From NCBI GenBank assembly GCA_024636395.1, contig JAGXHD010000107.1, positions 1 through 18,777 on the forward strand: a stretch of DNA of 18,777 nt, read 5' to 3'. Positions 1-9,083 of the stretch are shown piece after piece. The DNA comes from Sulfitobacter sp. GTDB lineage: Bacteria; Pseudomonadota; Alphaproteobacteria; Rhodobacterales; Rhodobacteraceae. The translations under genes and the position numbers were made by a program. The first letter of the stretch is position 1, and each line of letters starts with the position of its first letter. The notes under the pieces are model-generated. The model was not told the DNA's origin and did no database searches. It was given only the letters and a program-made list of their open reading frames with translations.

Positions 1-1
1 C

Positions 2-1225
2 GAAGCAGACGGCCCCCTGCCCAAGATACAGCCTCTGGGAGCGGGCGATACCGCAGCCATCATCTATACCTCAGGCACCACTGGTCCTGCAAAAGGGGTC
101 CGGCTGGGTCACCGCTGGATCAATCAGTACTGCTACACATCCCGTGATATTAATACGGTTGAGGATGCAGTCCACTGTGATCTTCCCCTTTATCACGTCG
201 GGGGCGCGTTCAACCTTTTTGGTCGTTCAGTTTGGACAGGTTGTACAACCGGCTTGTGGGACAGGTTTTCCGCATCCGACTACTGGAACCGGATTGCGAA
301 GGTAGGTGCCTCTGCGACCACGCTTCTGGATGTGATGATCCCTCACATCATGTCACAACCCGAACGCCCCGATGACGCTGCCAACACGCTCAACAAGATG
401 CACATCCAGCCCTATACCCCGCGGCACCATATCTTTGCGCGCCGCTTCGGGGTTGATTTTATATCGGTTGGCTTTGGCCAGACTGAGAGCGGATCGGTCT
501 TTTCTGGAGTCATTGATGAGTTCCCCGAGGGTCAGGGTACACCTGCCGCACTGTGGAAAGGCCATGACAAATCGACTTACCGTGAAAGGGTCGCAGCGCT
601 TGGCCGTCCCGTCTTTGACGGACGCGAGGATTTACCAAAAGGGATTATGGGCGCGCCGGTCAAATTCTTCGAAGCAGCGGCGATGGACGAGAACGACATG
701 CCAGTACCAAAAGGCGAAGTCGGCCAACTCTGCCTGCGGCCCCGCTTTCCCGAGATGATCCTGCAAAGCTATCTGAACAAACCCGAAGCCACCCTGAAGG
801 TCATGAAAAACTGCTGGTTTCATACCGGAGATGCAGTGCGCTGCATCAATGCCGAAAAGAACCTTTATGTCTTCATTGACCGGATGGGCGGCTATTTCAG
901 GGTCCGCGGCGAAAACGTTAGCTCGTTCGAAGTGGAATCCGTAATCCTGAATATTAAAGGCGTGCGTGCCTGTGCTGCTGTGCCGATCCCCGCTGCTGTA
1001 GGTGAGGAAGATGACATTGCCGTTTGGATCGAGCCCGAGCCAGGTACCGTCCTGACCCACGCCCAGATCACTGCCCACACAGAGGCGGAAATGCCGCGCT
1101 ATATGCGCCCTCGCCATATTCGGTTCATCACTGCGCTGCCGATAACACCCACTGCAAAAGTCGAAAAGTACAAACTGCGGGAAATGATCCTGACTGAATT
1201 GAAAGAGGTTGGCACCGGAAAATGA
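2..1225 (+). CDS. AMP-forming acyl-CoA ligase, 5' truncated by the window edge
   Basis: The reading frame is open from base 2, so the gene starts outside the window; 407 residues are visible and roughly 120-150 N-terminal residues of a typical family member are missing. The ATP/AMP-binding P-loop signature YTSGTTGPAKG lies at nt 65-97. The adenylate-binding GFGQTESG stretch is near nt 470-490. The hinge/A8 region (FIDRMGGYFRVRGENVSS) is near nt 870-930, and the C-terminal A10-type lysine is in ITPTAKVEK near nt 1143. Family knowledge: these enzymes adenylate a carboxylic acid with ATP and transfer it to CoA in the cytoplasm. General resemblance is to carnitine/crotonobetaine-CoA ligase-like proteins, but the substrate is not readable. 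Its TGA overlaps the ATG of the next ligase (ATGA), so the two are probably translationally coupled in one operon with the carboxylase. Confidence 0.9.
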   Translation, partial: EADGPLPKIQPLGAGDTAAIIYTSGTTGPAKGVRLGHRWINQYCYTSRDINTVEDAVHCDLPLYHVGGAFNLFGRSVWTGCTTGLWDRFSASDYWNRIAKVGASATTLLDVMIPHIMSQPERPDDAANTLNKMHIQPYTPRHHIFARRFGVDFISVGFGQTESGSVFSGVIDEFPEGQGTPAALWKGHDKSTYRERVAALGRPVFDGREDLPKGIMGAPVKFFEAAAMDENDMPVPKGEVGQLCLRPRFPEMILQSYLNKPEATLKVMKNCWFHTGDAVRCINAEKNLYVFIDRMGGYFRVRGENVSSFEVESVILNIKGVRACAAVPIPAAVGEEDDIAVWIEPEPGTVLTHAQITAHTEAEMPRYMRPRHIRFITALPITPTAKVEKYKLREMILTELKEVGTGK

Positions 1226-2928
1226 CCACACATACATCTATCGACCTCGATACATATCTTGCCGATATTAGGGCCCGCCAGCTTGCGTCCTGGCCCAAAG
1301 GGCTACCAACCGAGATTTCATATCCACTGGGCGAGCGGCCCCTGTCTGAATACCTTACTCATTGGGCGCAAACCCGTGCCCACGCTCCATCAATTATTTT
1401 CTACGGCACGACAGTTTCTTGGGCTGAACTGAATGCACAGGCCAATCGCTTTGCAGCACTACTCGCTGCGCGCGGGCTGGAGAAGGGCGACCGTGTTGCG
1501 GTTTTCATGCCCAACTGCCCCCAATTTCATATTGCCTTTTTCGGCATCCTGAAGGCTGGTCTTGTCCATGTCCCTGTCTCCCCCCTCTCCACGGCACAAG
1601 AGCTTGAGTACGTACTGAAAGACACGGATGCGACGATGATCGTGACGATTGACTCCCTTGTTTCGACGGTCGAAGCAGCGCGGGCACCCACCCTCCTCCA
1701 AGAAATTCTCTCGACCCCGCTTCGCGCATTTATCCCTGAAACTCCCGCCATTCATTGTCCCGACAGCGTGAATGTGCCGCCGGTTGAAACGCCCGGCACG
1801 ACCGATTTTCTCGATGCCCTGTCACAAATGCCAGATGCAGAAGTGTCGCTTGGCGACCTCGATAGCCCTGCTGCCTTGAATTATACTGGCGGAACCACCG
1901 GAATGCCTAAGGGCTGTGTGCATACCCAGCGCGACATGGTCTTCACCGGCGCTACCAACTGGTCTGTAACGTCACGCAGCGAGGAAGGCGTTAGCCTGAC
2001 GTTCTTTCCTGAGTTCTGGATCGCCGGTGAAAATATGGCACTGATATTCCCGCTGATGACAGGCGAGCCATTGGTTCTGTTGACACGCTGGGATCCACTT
2101 TCGGTTTTGCAGGCAATCGAACGATATAAAGTCACCGTTTTCGGCATGATCGTGGACGGTGCGATCGAGTTGATGAACCGAGACGACTTCAAGAATTTTG
2201 ATCTGTCCTCGTTGCACCGTGTCCGTGTAGTGAGCTTTGTCAAAAAGCTGGATCCCGAGATCCGCGCCCGCTGGAAGGCACTCACCGGGACAATTCTTGC
2301 CGAAGCGTCGTGGGGGATGACCGAAACCCACACCTCCAACACGTTCACTACAGACATGCAAGATGACGACTTCGACCTCAAACAGCAGCCGGTGTTCGTC
2401 GGCCTTCCCTTACCCCACAATGAATTTGTCATTCGAGATTTTGAGACCGGGCACATTCTACCACCAGGGTCAGAAGGTGAGATAACCATGAGGAGTCCAG
2501 GGATGCTAAAGTCTTATTGGGGTAAACCCGAAGCGACTGCCGAGGCCATCCTTGACGGATTTCTCTATACCGGAGACATCGGCGTTTTGGATGAAATGGG
2601 TTATATGCACTATCTTGGCCGCCGCAAAGAAATGCTAAAAGTGCGCGGCATGTCCGTGTTCCCAGCCGAGATAGAAGCGGCATTGGGTAAGCATCCTGGC
2701 GTTCAGGGCTCGGGCGTGGTGGGGCGCAGCGATGAACGCTCTGGCCAGATCCCTGTCGCCTTCGTCCAGCGCGCCGACATGGCGCTGAGCGCGCAGGAGT
2801 TGTCAGATTGGCTTGCCGAGCGCATCTCGAAATACAAACTGCCCGAAATCCGACTGGTCGACGCCTTGCCTATGACGGCTACAGGTAAGGTGCGCAAAGC
2901 TGAACTGGCCGACTGGGTCGGAAATTAA
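1222..2928 (+). CDS. AMP-forming acyl-CoA ligase (acyl-CoA synthetase)
   Basis: Complete 568-residue member of the ANL superfamily. The P-loop YTGGTTGMPKG is at residues 221-231. The adenine-binding WGMTET motif is at 364-369. The YTGD motif and the hinge region GRRKEMLKVRGMSVFP follow, and the C-terminal catalytic lysine is K556 in TATGKVRK. Length is normal for the family. The ATG at 1222 overlaps the stop of the preceding ligase by 4 nt and has a GAGGTT Shine-Dalgarno about 11 nt upstream, which supports this start. Only 6 nt separate its stop from the carboxylase gene. The two ligases have different motif sequences, so they are diverged paralogues rather than a recent duplication; they may act on different acids of one pathway or on successive intermediates (inference). 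It could equally be labelled long-chain fatty acid-CoA ligase-like, but chain length cannot be judged from sequence. Confidence 0.92.
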   Translation: MTTHTSIDLDTYLADIRARQLASWPKGLPTEISYPLGERPLSEYLTHWAQTRAHAPSIIFYGTTVSWAELNAQANRFAALLAARGLEKGDRVAVFMPNCPQFHIAFFGILKAGLVHVPVSPLSTAQELEYVLKDTDATMIVTIDSLVSTVEAARAPTLLQEILSTPLRAFIPETPAIHCPDSVNVPPVETPGTTDFLDALSQMPDAEVSLGDLDSPAALNYTGGTTGMPKGCVHTQRDMVFTGATNWSVTSRSEEGVSLTFFPEFWIAGENMALIFPLMTGEPLVLLTRWDPLSVLQAIERYKVTVFGMIVDGAIELMNRDDFKNFDLSSLHRVRVVSFVKKLDPEIRARWKALTGTILAEASWGMTETHTSNTFTTDMQDDDFDLKQQPVFVGLPLPHNEFVIRDFETGHILPPGSEGEITMRSPGMLKSYWGKPEATAEAILDGFLYTGDIGVLDEMGYMHYLGRRKEMLKVRGMSVFPAEIEAALGKHPGVQGSGVVGRSDERSGQIPVAFVQRADMALSAQELSDWLAERISKYKLPEIRLVDALPMTATGKVRKAELADWVGN

Positions 2929-2934
2929 GAGAAT

Positions 2935-5900
2935 ATGAAAATGACACATTCACAAAACAATATCCAAAAACTGCTGATCGCAAACCGTGGAGAAATCGCG
3001 CTGCGCATCGCACGGACAGCTACCGAGGCCGGGATCAAGACATGCGCGATTGCCCCAGAGGACGATCTTGGCTCGCTTCACGTGCTGCGGGCTGATCAGG
3101 TGGTCACCCTTCCGGGGCGCGGGGCGCGTGCCTACTTGGACATTGACGCGGTCATCCAAGCTGGTGTTGAGGCCGGATGTGACGCGGTTCATCCCGGGTA
3201 TGGTTTTCTAAGTGAGAATGCGGAGTTTGCGCGCGCAGCACAGCAGGCCGGAATGGTCTTTCTCGGCCCGACACCTGACTCTCTGGATCTGTATGGAGAC
3301 AAGCTTTCGGCCCGCGAATTGGCCGAAAGGACGAATGTGCCAACCTTGCCGGGCACGTCCGAGCCCGTGGACGCCGAGGGAGGGCTTGCCTTCCTCGACA
3401 CGCTCCCAGAGGGCGCTGCGATGATTGTCAAGGCCGTTGCAGGCGGCGGAGGGCGCGGTATGCGCGTGGTCGAGACGCGGGACGCCGCCCCTGAAGCGAT
3501 AGCTGCGGCGAAGCGCGAAGCGGGTGCCGCGTTCGGCAATCCCTCAGTTTATGTTGAAAGGTTCATCCCCAGCGCGCGACACATCGAGGTCCAAGTGATC
3601 GGGGACGGCACAGGTCAGGTAATGACACTGGGAGAGCGTGACTGCACCCTCCAGCGCCGCCATCAAAAACTGATCGAAATTGCGCCTGCGCCGAACCTAA
3701 CCGACACGCAGCGCGAAGCTCTGCACACCTACGCAAAGGATCTGGCAAGCGATGGCAGCTATCGCAGCCTTGGCACGTTTGAATTCCTGCTGGATCAGGC
3801 TTCCGGAGAGGTCTTCTTTATCGAAGCAAACCCGCGTATTCAGGTTGAGCATACAATCACCGAAGAGATCTTTGGCATTGATCTTGTGGCCTTGCAGTTG
3901 CGCATTGCAATGGGGGCTAAATTGGCCGATCTTAACCTCTCAACAGAGCCGCGCGGCACCGCGATCCAGACTCGCGTTAATATGGAGCGCGTTGACGCAA
4001 AGGGGGGCGTACGTCCGTCCGGCGGCACACTGAGCGCATATGATCCACCGGCGGGCCCGGGCTTGCGAGTAGATGGTTTTGCCTACGCCGGCTACACCAC
4101 CTCCGCTGACTATGATTCATTGTTGGTCAAAGTCATCGCCCACGCCGCAGACTTCCCTTCGGCCCTTGCGAAATCCAGCCGCGCACTTTCGGAATTTCGC
4201 ATCAGCGGATTGGAAACCAACATCCCATGGCTTCGCGCGCTGCTGACCCATTCTGACATGGCTGACTACAAAGTTTCGACCCGCTTTATCGAGAACCAAA
4301 CGGCCGCATTGGCGGAAAATGCTGCGCGTTTTCAGCCTGCAATCTTCGGTACGGAGTCTGCCGATCGTGCCGAAAAACCTCACGATGACAAGAAACTACC
4401 CGAAGGTGAAACTGCGGTTTCCGCACCGATGCAAGCCACTGTAGTCTCGCTTGACGTGACTGTCGGGGATGTCGTAGCGCAGGGTCAGACCCTCGCCGTG
4501 CTGGAAGCCATGAAAATGGAACACGTTATCGTTGCGACAGTTTCAGGCAGGGTTGGTGTCATTCTGGTCGCCGCCGGTGATACCCTTCAGGAAGGCGCAG
4601 CGATGATGTCGGTAAAGGAAGGCGAAAGCATGACCTCCATCGCCGCACAGACCGAAGACATCGACCCCGATTATATCCGTCCCGATCTACAAGAACTGTT
4701 CGACCGCCAGGCCAAGGGCCGCGATACAGCCCGACCCATTGCCGTGAAGAAACGCCATGACCGCGGTCAGCGCACAGTCCGCGAGAACCTCGCCGATCTT
4801 GTCGATGCCAACAGCTTCAACGAATACGGTGAACTTGCCATAGCCGCACAAAGCCGCCGCCGGTCGCGTGAGGATCTGGAAGCCAACACTACGGGTGACG
4901 GTATTCTGACCGGAACAGGCCGGATGAATGCCAATCTGTTTGGACACGACGCGGCACGATGTGCATTTGCGATGGGGGATTATTCAGTTTTGGCTGGGAC
5001 GCAAGGCCAGCGTCATCATCGCAAGCTGGATCGTATTTTCGATCTTGCCGGCGATCACGCTCTGCCTCTGATAATCTTTGCTGAAGGAGGCGGAGGGCGC
5101 CCCGGCGACAGCGACCGTGCAAATATTGCCGGACTGGACTGTGCAAGCTTTGGCACGCTCGCTCGGCTATCAGGCCGCGTTCCGGTCGTCGGGGTTGCTG
5201 CGGGGCGTTGCTTCGCAGGCAATGCTGCACTTTTGGGTGTTTGTGACGTGATCATTGCCACCGAAAACAGTAATATCGGCATGGCCGGTCCAGCCATGAT
5301 CGAAGGTGGTGGTCTGGGCGTTTACAAGCCCGAAGAGATCGGCCCGATTGACGTTCAGACTGCAAATGGTGTTGTCGATATCCGCGTGAAAAATGAAGAG
5401 GAAGCCTGCAACGTCACGCGCCAATATCTGTCCTATTTCCAAGGTGATCTGAAAGACTGGACGGCCCTCGATCAGCGCAACATGCGAAGAGTTGTTCCTG
5501 AAAACCGCCTTCGCGTTTACGACATCCGTGAAATCATAAACGGCTTGGCAGATGAAGGCTCAGTATTGGAACTACGTAGCGGCTGGGGACCGGGTATGGT
5601 CACTGCTCTAATACGGATCGAGGGTAAAGCTTACGGTGTAATCGCCAATAACCCCAAGCACCTTGGCGGTGCCGTGGATGCGACGGCCGCGGACAAAGCG
5701 GCGCGGTTTATGCAGTTGTGTGAAGCACACGGGCTACCGTTAGTGTCGCTATGTGATACGCCGGGCTTTATGGTCGGGCCCGAAGCCGAGAAAACCGGTC
5801 TTGTTCGCCACGTCTCGCGCATGTTTGTCACCGGCGCGGCATTGACCGTGCCTATTTACGGTATTGTTTTGCGCAAGGGGTACGGCTTGGGCGCGATGGC

Positions 5901-6225
5901 GATGATGGGTGGAAGCTTTCATGCGCCTTTTGTCACCGCATCCTGGCCCACAGGTGAATTTGGTGGGATGGGCCTGGAAGGCGCAGTTAGGTTGGGATTC
6001 AAAAAAGAACTTGAAGCTGAAACCGACCAAACCAAGAAGCAGCAGTTGTTCGAGCAGCTTCTGGCCAAGTTCTACCAAGATGGCAAAGCAGTCCACTATG
6101 CCTCAGCCACCGAAATCGACGCGGTGATTGATCCAGCCGAGACGCGCCGCTGGATTGCTAATGCACGTAACGCAGCACCTGTTCCATCTCACCGAGTATC
6201 ACGAGGTTTTATTGATACCTGGTAA
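2935..6225 (+). CDS. Single-chain biotin-dependent acyl-CoA carboxylase (BC-BCCP-CT fusion)
   Basis: A 1096-residue protein with all three functions of a biotin carboxylase complex. The biotin carboxylase domain spans about residues 8-450: glycine-rich ATP loop KAVAGGGGRGM at 166-176, ERDC at 234-237, and EANPRIQVEH at 297-306. The biotinyl carrier domain spans about 490-570, with EAMKMEH and acceptor lysine K527. The carboxyltransferase domain spans about 575-1096, with GGGRPGDSD, a SNIGMAGPAMIEGGG oxyanion-type stretch and GLGAMAMMGG. Family knowledge: this architecture matches the single-chain long-chain acyl-CoA carboxylase (LCC) class known from mycobacteria and Rhodopseudomonas palustris, which works as a homohexamer; most bacteria split these domains over two to four genes. 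It uses bicarbonate and ATP to carboxylate an acyl-CoA, presumably the product of the upstream ligases. Start chosen at 2935, with an alternative ATG at 2941; the SD is weak, consistent with coupling to the ligase ending 6 nt earlier. Confidence 0.93.
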   Translation: MKMTHSQNNIQKLLIANRGEIALRIARTATEAGIKTCAIAPEDDLGSLHVLRADQVVTLPGRGARAYLDIDAVIQAGVEAGCDAVHPGYGFLSENAEFARAAQQAGMVFLGPTPDSLDLYGDKLSARELAERTNVPTLPGTSEPVDAEGGLAFLDTLPEGAAMIVKAVAGGGGRGMRVVETRDAAPEAIAAAKREAGAAFGNPSVYVERFIPSARHIEVQVIGDGTGQVMTLGERDCTLQRRHQKLIEIAPAPNLTDTQREALHTYAKDLASDGSYRSLGTFEFLLDQASGEVFFIEANPRIQVEHTITEEIFGIDLVALQLRIAMGAKLADLNLSTEPRGTAIQTRVNMERVDAKGGVRPSGGTLSAYDPPAGPGLRVDGFAYAGYTTSADYDSLLVKVIAHAADFPSALAKSSRALSEFRISGLETNIPWLRALLTHSDMADYKVSTRFIENQTAALAENAARFQPAIFGTESADRAEKPHDDKKLPEGETAVSAPMQATVVSLDVTVGDVVAQGQTLAVLEAMKMEHVIVATVSGRVGVILVAAGDTLQEGAAMMSVKEGESMTSIAAQTEDIDPDYIRPDLQELFDRQAKGRDTARPIAVKKRHDRGQRTVRENLADLVDANSFNEYGELAIAAQSRRRSREDLEANTTGDGILTGTGRMNANLFGHDAARCAFAMGDYSVLAGTQGQRHHRKLDRIFDLAGDHALPLIIFAEGGGGRPGDSDRANIAGLDCASFGTLARLSGRVPVVGVAAGRCFAGNAALLGVCDVIIATENSNIGMAGPAMIEGGGLGVYKPEEIGPIDVQTANGVVDIRVKNEEEACNVTRQYLSYFQGDLKDWTALDQRNMRRVVPENRLRVYDIREIINGLADEGSVLELRSGWGPGMVTALIRIEGKAYGVIANNPKHLGGAVDATAADKAARFMQLCEAHGLPLVSLCDTPGFMVGPEAEKTGLVRHVSRMFVTGAALTVPIYGIVLRKGYGLGAMAMMGGSFHAPFVTASWPTGEFGGMGLEGAVRLGFKKELEAETDQTKKQQLFEQLLAKFYQDGKAVHYASATEIDAVIDPAETRRWIANARNAAPVPSHRVSRGFIDTW

Positions 6226-6326
6226 GCGACCCGCTAATAGCGCAAAGGCCGACGCCTCGGAATGTGGTCCTGGTTCGATATAAAGCTACCTTTTTAAGTT
6301 GTGCTGGATTGAACCTGTACAAAAGA

Positions 6327-7076
6327 ATGAAGATCGGTCAAATGCAATCAGATCACTCCCAACAACCGGAACAAATCCAGACTGTTCGACCTCTAACGAC
6401 AGCCGAGCAGGTCGCAGACCATTGTGGTCTGATGATCGTCGAGGGGCGTATTGCCGCAGGCGAGAGGATGGGGGAGGAACGGCTGGCAGAAATGTGCGGC
6501 GTAAGCCGTGGGCCAGTACGCGAAGCACTCAGAATCTTAGAAAAGCGCCGTCTGATAGAGATCATTCCACGGCGCGGCGCCTTCGTCCGCACGGTCAGCT
6601 TGGACACAATCGCGGATCTTTTCAATGTACGCAATGCGCTTGCTGGTATGGCCGCAGGGACGATGGCCGGTCGTAACGTCACAGAACAGGCAACAAAAGG
6701 GTTCGATCGTGTTGAGCGACGGGTCCTTCAACTTTCAGCGATGTCAAAAGATCCAGCTGCGCAACCGCTTGATTTTTCGTATCAAGTCACCCGATTTGTA
6801 TTTGCAACGATACTCGGAAGCGGAAATTCCCTCCTTCTCGATATCTGGGGGGAGTTGAACGAGAATACATTCTGGACAACAATTTGGAAAGTGCCGCAAA
6901 TTGGCCTCACTCAAAAAGAACGCACAGCAACCTGCATACAGATCGAGAATGTTCTGAGCGAGATACGTATAGGAAATGCCGCACAAGCAGAGGCAGAAAT
7001 GCGGAAATGTCTTGATGCAGTTCGGGATCGCGTCCTTGAAAATCTTGAAAATCATCGACCATCTGGAATTCGGTAA
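6327..7076 (+). CDS. GntR-family (FCD/FadR-type) transcriptional regulator
   Basis: About 249 residues. Residues 24-88 form a winged helix-turn-helix: the HTH EERLAEMCGVSRGPVREAL sits at about 50-68 and the wing PRRGAFV at 81-87. The rest fits an all-helical FCD ligand-binding domain, with the typical GSGNSLLLDI turn. The frame stays open back to a GTG at 6264, but that start lacks a Shine-Dalgarno and would place a TATAAA-like -10 (6279-6284) inside the gene, so 6327 is preferred; ATG 6342 is also possible. The usual FCD metal-ligand histidines look replaced (for example the expected MRxH is MRKC). The gene lies 101 nt after the carboxylase on the same strand, so it probably senses a CoA-ester or acid intermediate and controls the operon (inference from position). 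Stop TAA at 7074. Confidence 0.88.
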   Translation: MKIGQMQSDHSQQPEQIQTVRPLTTAEQVADHCGLMIVEGRIAAGERMGEERLAEMCGVSRGPVREALRILEKRRLIEIIPRRGAFVRTVSLDTIADLFNVRNALAGMAAGTMAGRNVTEQATKGFDRVERRVLQLSAMSKDPAAQPLDFSYQVTRFVFATILGSGNSLLLDIWGELNENTFWTTIWKVPQIGLTQKERTATCIQIENVLSEIRIGNAAQAEAEMRKCLDAVRDRVLENLENHRPSGIR

Positions 7077-7234
7077 GCTTCAGAAGCTCATCGTTCCGCT
7101 ATTATTTTGAACTCAATAGCGTAACTTTTGATTGTGAGAATGCACCCTTCCCACGGTATCTTATGTTCAAGAACAGGGGCTTCGCTGGATAATGACTCAA
7201 GCGAAGAACGCAAGGCACCTTCCGGGTCTGGCCG

Positions 7235-8010
7235 GTGAGAGCGACAATTGAAAAGGTGCGGCTTGCAGCAGACGCCGCCACAGCGCGGGGAGAAGCGCCG
7301 GAAATGGCACAAGTCAGCGACAATACCCTCCGATTGCCGGGACGCGACAATCGTTTTCGCCACGACCGTCCCCACGATGCGGCGGTGTCGCCTGCCATCC
7401 TGTTCTGTCACGGCGGTGGATTTATCTGGGGCAGTATTGATACCTACGACGGGATCTGCCGCAGACCGGTGCTGCGGTGTTCAGCATCGGCGACAGATTG
7501 GCACCTGAGATCCAATTCCCCGGGCCCGCTGAAGACGTCGACGGCGCTTTGTGAGAGATGATCACCGATGGGGATGTATTTGGAATCGATCCCGACAATA
7601 TCGCTCGTTACGGCGATAGCGCGGGCGGTGGTATTTGCGTCATCGTGGCGAAAAGCGCTGCCAGCGATGCAGTTGCGTTGTGACACCTCGCCCTGACCTA
7701 CCCCGCGCTTAACCCCACTTGAGTCTCTGCCAGGCAACAGGCCTTGGTCGATGGTCCAGTGCTGACCCACGAGGCGATCCGTTGGTTCTGGTCTTGCTAA
7801 TGGGGCACGCCGGCAACTTTCGTGGCCTATTTCCTACCCCTCCACCCCGCACATCTGAAAGCCGTTCCGCCCACGACGATCGTGACAGCGGAATACGACC
7901 TGCTAAAGGATGAAGCCGATATGTTTGCGACTGCCAATGACCATCTGCAAAGCCGCCTCGACGACCTGCTGCCTTGGAATTTCAAGCCGGTCAAGCTAAG
8001 GTCAACGTGA
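7235..8010 (+). pseudogene. Decayed HSL-family alpha/beta-hydrolase (esterase)
   Basis: Reading across two frames recovers a hormone-sensitive-lipase-type esterase. The first frame (7235 to about 7460) gives PAILFCHGGGFIWGSIDTYD with the HGGG oxyanion-hole motif. The second frame (about 7460-8010) gives GAAVFSIGDRLAPE, FGIDPDNIARYGDSAGG with the nucleophile motif GDSAGG, TYPALNP, and VTAEYDLLKDEA with the expected catalytic Asp. The second frame is broken by TGA at 7552, TGA at 7681, TGA at 7720 and TAA at 7798. The C-terminal HGF-type segment that should carry the catalytic His is absent; the frame ends in unrelated-looking sequence at 8008. The true N-terminal start is also lost (a stop is in frame at 7193). 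This is an inactive relic, probably once part of the upstream catabolic operon. Confidence is high for the family and the decay, lower for exact limits. Confidence 0.88.
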
Positions 8011-8110
8011 TGTCCAGCTAACGCTTACCTTGATTTGATGAGTTGTCATTAATTCAATTTTTCCTTTATGGCCAATCCGGCTGGCCCGCCAGAGCAACAA
8101 CATTGTTATT

Positions 8111-8144
8111 GAGTGCCGCATTCTATCGATAAGATGCGGCACTC
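8111..8144. repeat. 11-bp perfect inverted repeat with 12-nt spacer
   Basis: GAGTGCCGCAT at 8111-8121 faces its exact reverse complement at 8134-8144; the 12-nt spacer contains the palindrome TATCGATA (8124-8131). There is no T-run on either side, so it is a poor intrinsic terminator. It lies in the 276-bp gap between the esterase relic and the small-gene pair, at the left edge of the presumed recombinase module. A second small stem, GCATCC/GGATGC (8185-8201), lies 40 bp further on. The gap holds no other gene. Confidence 0.6.
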
Positions 8145-8286
8145 ATAGGTATTGATCCTGCGGCATAAATGCTAAGCCGGCGGGGCATCCTAAATGGATG
8201 CAAGCTACAGCCTATTTAACTTCTGGTTCTTCGAACAATAGGAAGAATATTCAGAAGGTTGCTGAAAAGGAATATTCCGGCTTCAA

Positions 8287-8709
8287 TCAGACTGTTTCAT
8301 TGATGTTGCTGAGAACCCGCCGCGCAGCCATCCGCGCCCGCACCTGGTTGCGTACCAGGCTAAAACTCTCCCAGCGGAGGATTAGCCAGCGCAGTTCTTC
8401 GAGCCTTTCGTTGAACAGAAAATCTTTGTGCGTGCAGACGTCCAGCACCCGATTGCCATAGCCTGGGCAGAGGTCATTCGCGGCAGCAACGAGCGCATCG
8501 CCCAAGGCTTTGATGCAGCCGTCATCGCGCGGATCGAAGACGTCGCCGCCCTCCATACGGGTTAGTGTCTGTGGGAACACCCTGCGAAAGAAGTTTGCGG
8601 GTATCGGACCAGACAGCGCATAATGTTCTGCGAACGCAGCACCCTCCCCGATCGCTCTCGCGGCCATGGTCTCTAAGCTCTCTGTGCGCCTGATGTAGGT
8701 ATAGCTCAT
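8287..8709 (-). CDS. Hypothetical protein, 140 aa
   Basis: I do not recognise this protein. It is soluble-looking, with no signal peptide or membrane segment. The C-terminal third (about residues 100-135) is strongly basic and probably helical, rich in Arg and Leu. The ATG at 8709 overlaps the stop of the preceding gene by 4 nt and follows a GAGGTGG ribosome-binding site inside that gene's end, so start and coupling are well supported. It is the last gene of the leftward cluster downstream of the twin recombinases. It may be an accessory or cargo gene of that module; nothing in the sequence shows its function. Confidence 0.7.
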   Translation of the reverse strand: MSYTYIRRTESLETMAARAIGEGAAFAEHYALSGPIPANFFRRVFPQTLTRMEGGDVFDPRDDGCIKALGDALVAAANDLCPGYGNRVLDVCTHKDFLFNERLEELRWLILRWESFSLVRNQVRARMAARRVLSNINETV

Positions 8710-9083
8710 GCTGCCACCTCATCGATTTGATCGTCCCCAGTTGCATCAGAGATTTCACAAAGCTCGTCGAGAAGCACCTGGGTGATGTCAGTCAGAACAC
8801 AGATCGTCCAAACAACATCATCATCTGGGTCGATCATGGCGAAGTGACCAGCCTCCTCGCTATCGAAGTCTCCGACGTGTTCCAGGCTGAGCAAATCGCA
8901 AAGCCAATTGAGCTCGCGGTGCAGACGGTCGTATTTTGGTTTCGGAGTTGCCAGAGCGCGCCGGAAGCGCTGCAACCGCATTAGGGCGGCAGGGCCACCA
9001 AGCAAAAGAACTGCATTTTGCAGGTCCATATCGTATTCCGCCATGAATGATTTCACGAGCGCCAGAAAATGTTGCCGTGTCAT
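8706..9083 (-). CDS. Hypothetical protein, 125 aa
   Basis: No family is recognised. The N-terminal half is basic and helical (RLQRFRRALATPKPKYDRLH near residues 37-56); the C-terminal half is acidic (DPDDDVVW and a D/E-rich tail). There is no signal peptide or membrane helix. An ACGGAG ribosome-binding site lies about 7 nt before the ATG, and the stop overlaps the next gene's ATG by 4 nt, so the two small genes form a coupled pair. It lies 391 bp downstream of the 431-aa recombinase on the same strand. The length equals that of Tn554 TnpC (125 aa), the accessory protein encoded with two tyrosine recombinases, but I see no sequence argument for homology and give this only as a hint. Confidence 0.7.
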   Translation of the reverse strand: MTRQHFLALVKSFMAEYDMDLQNAVLLLGGPAALMRLQRFRRALATPKPKYDRLHRELNWLCDLLSLEHVGDFDSEEAGHFAMIDPDDDVVWTICVLTDITQVLLDELCEISDATGDDQIDEVAA

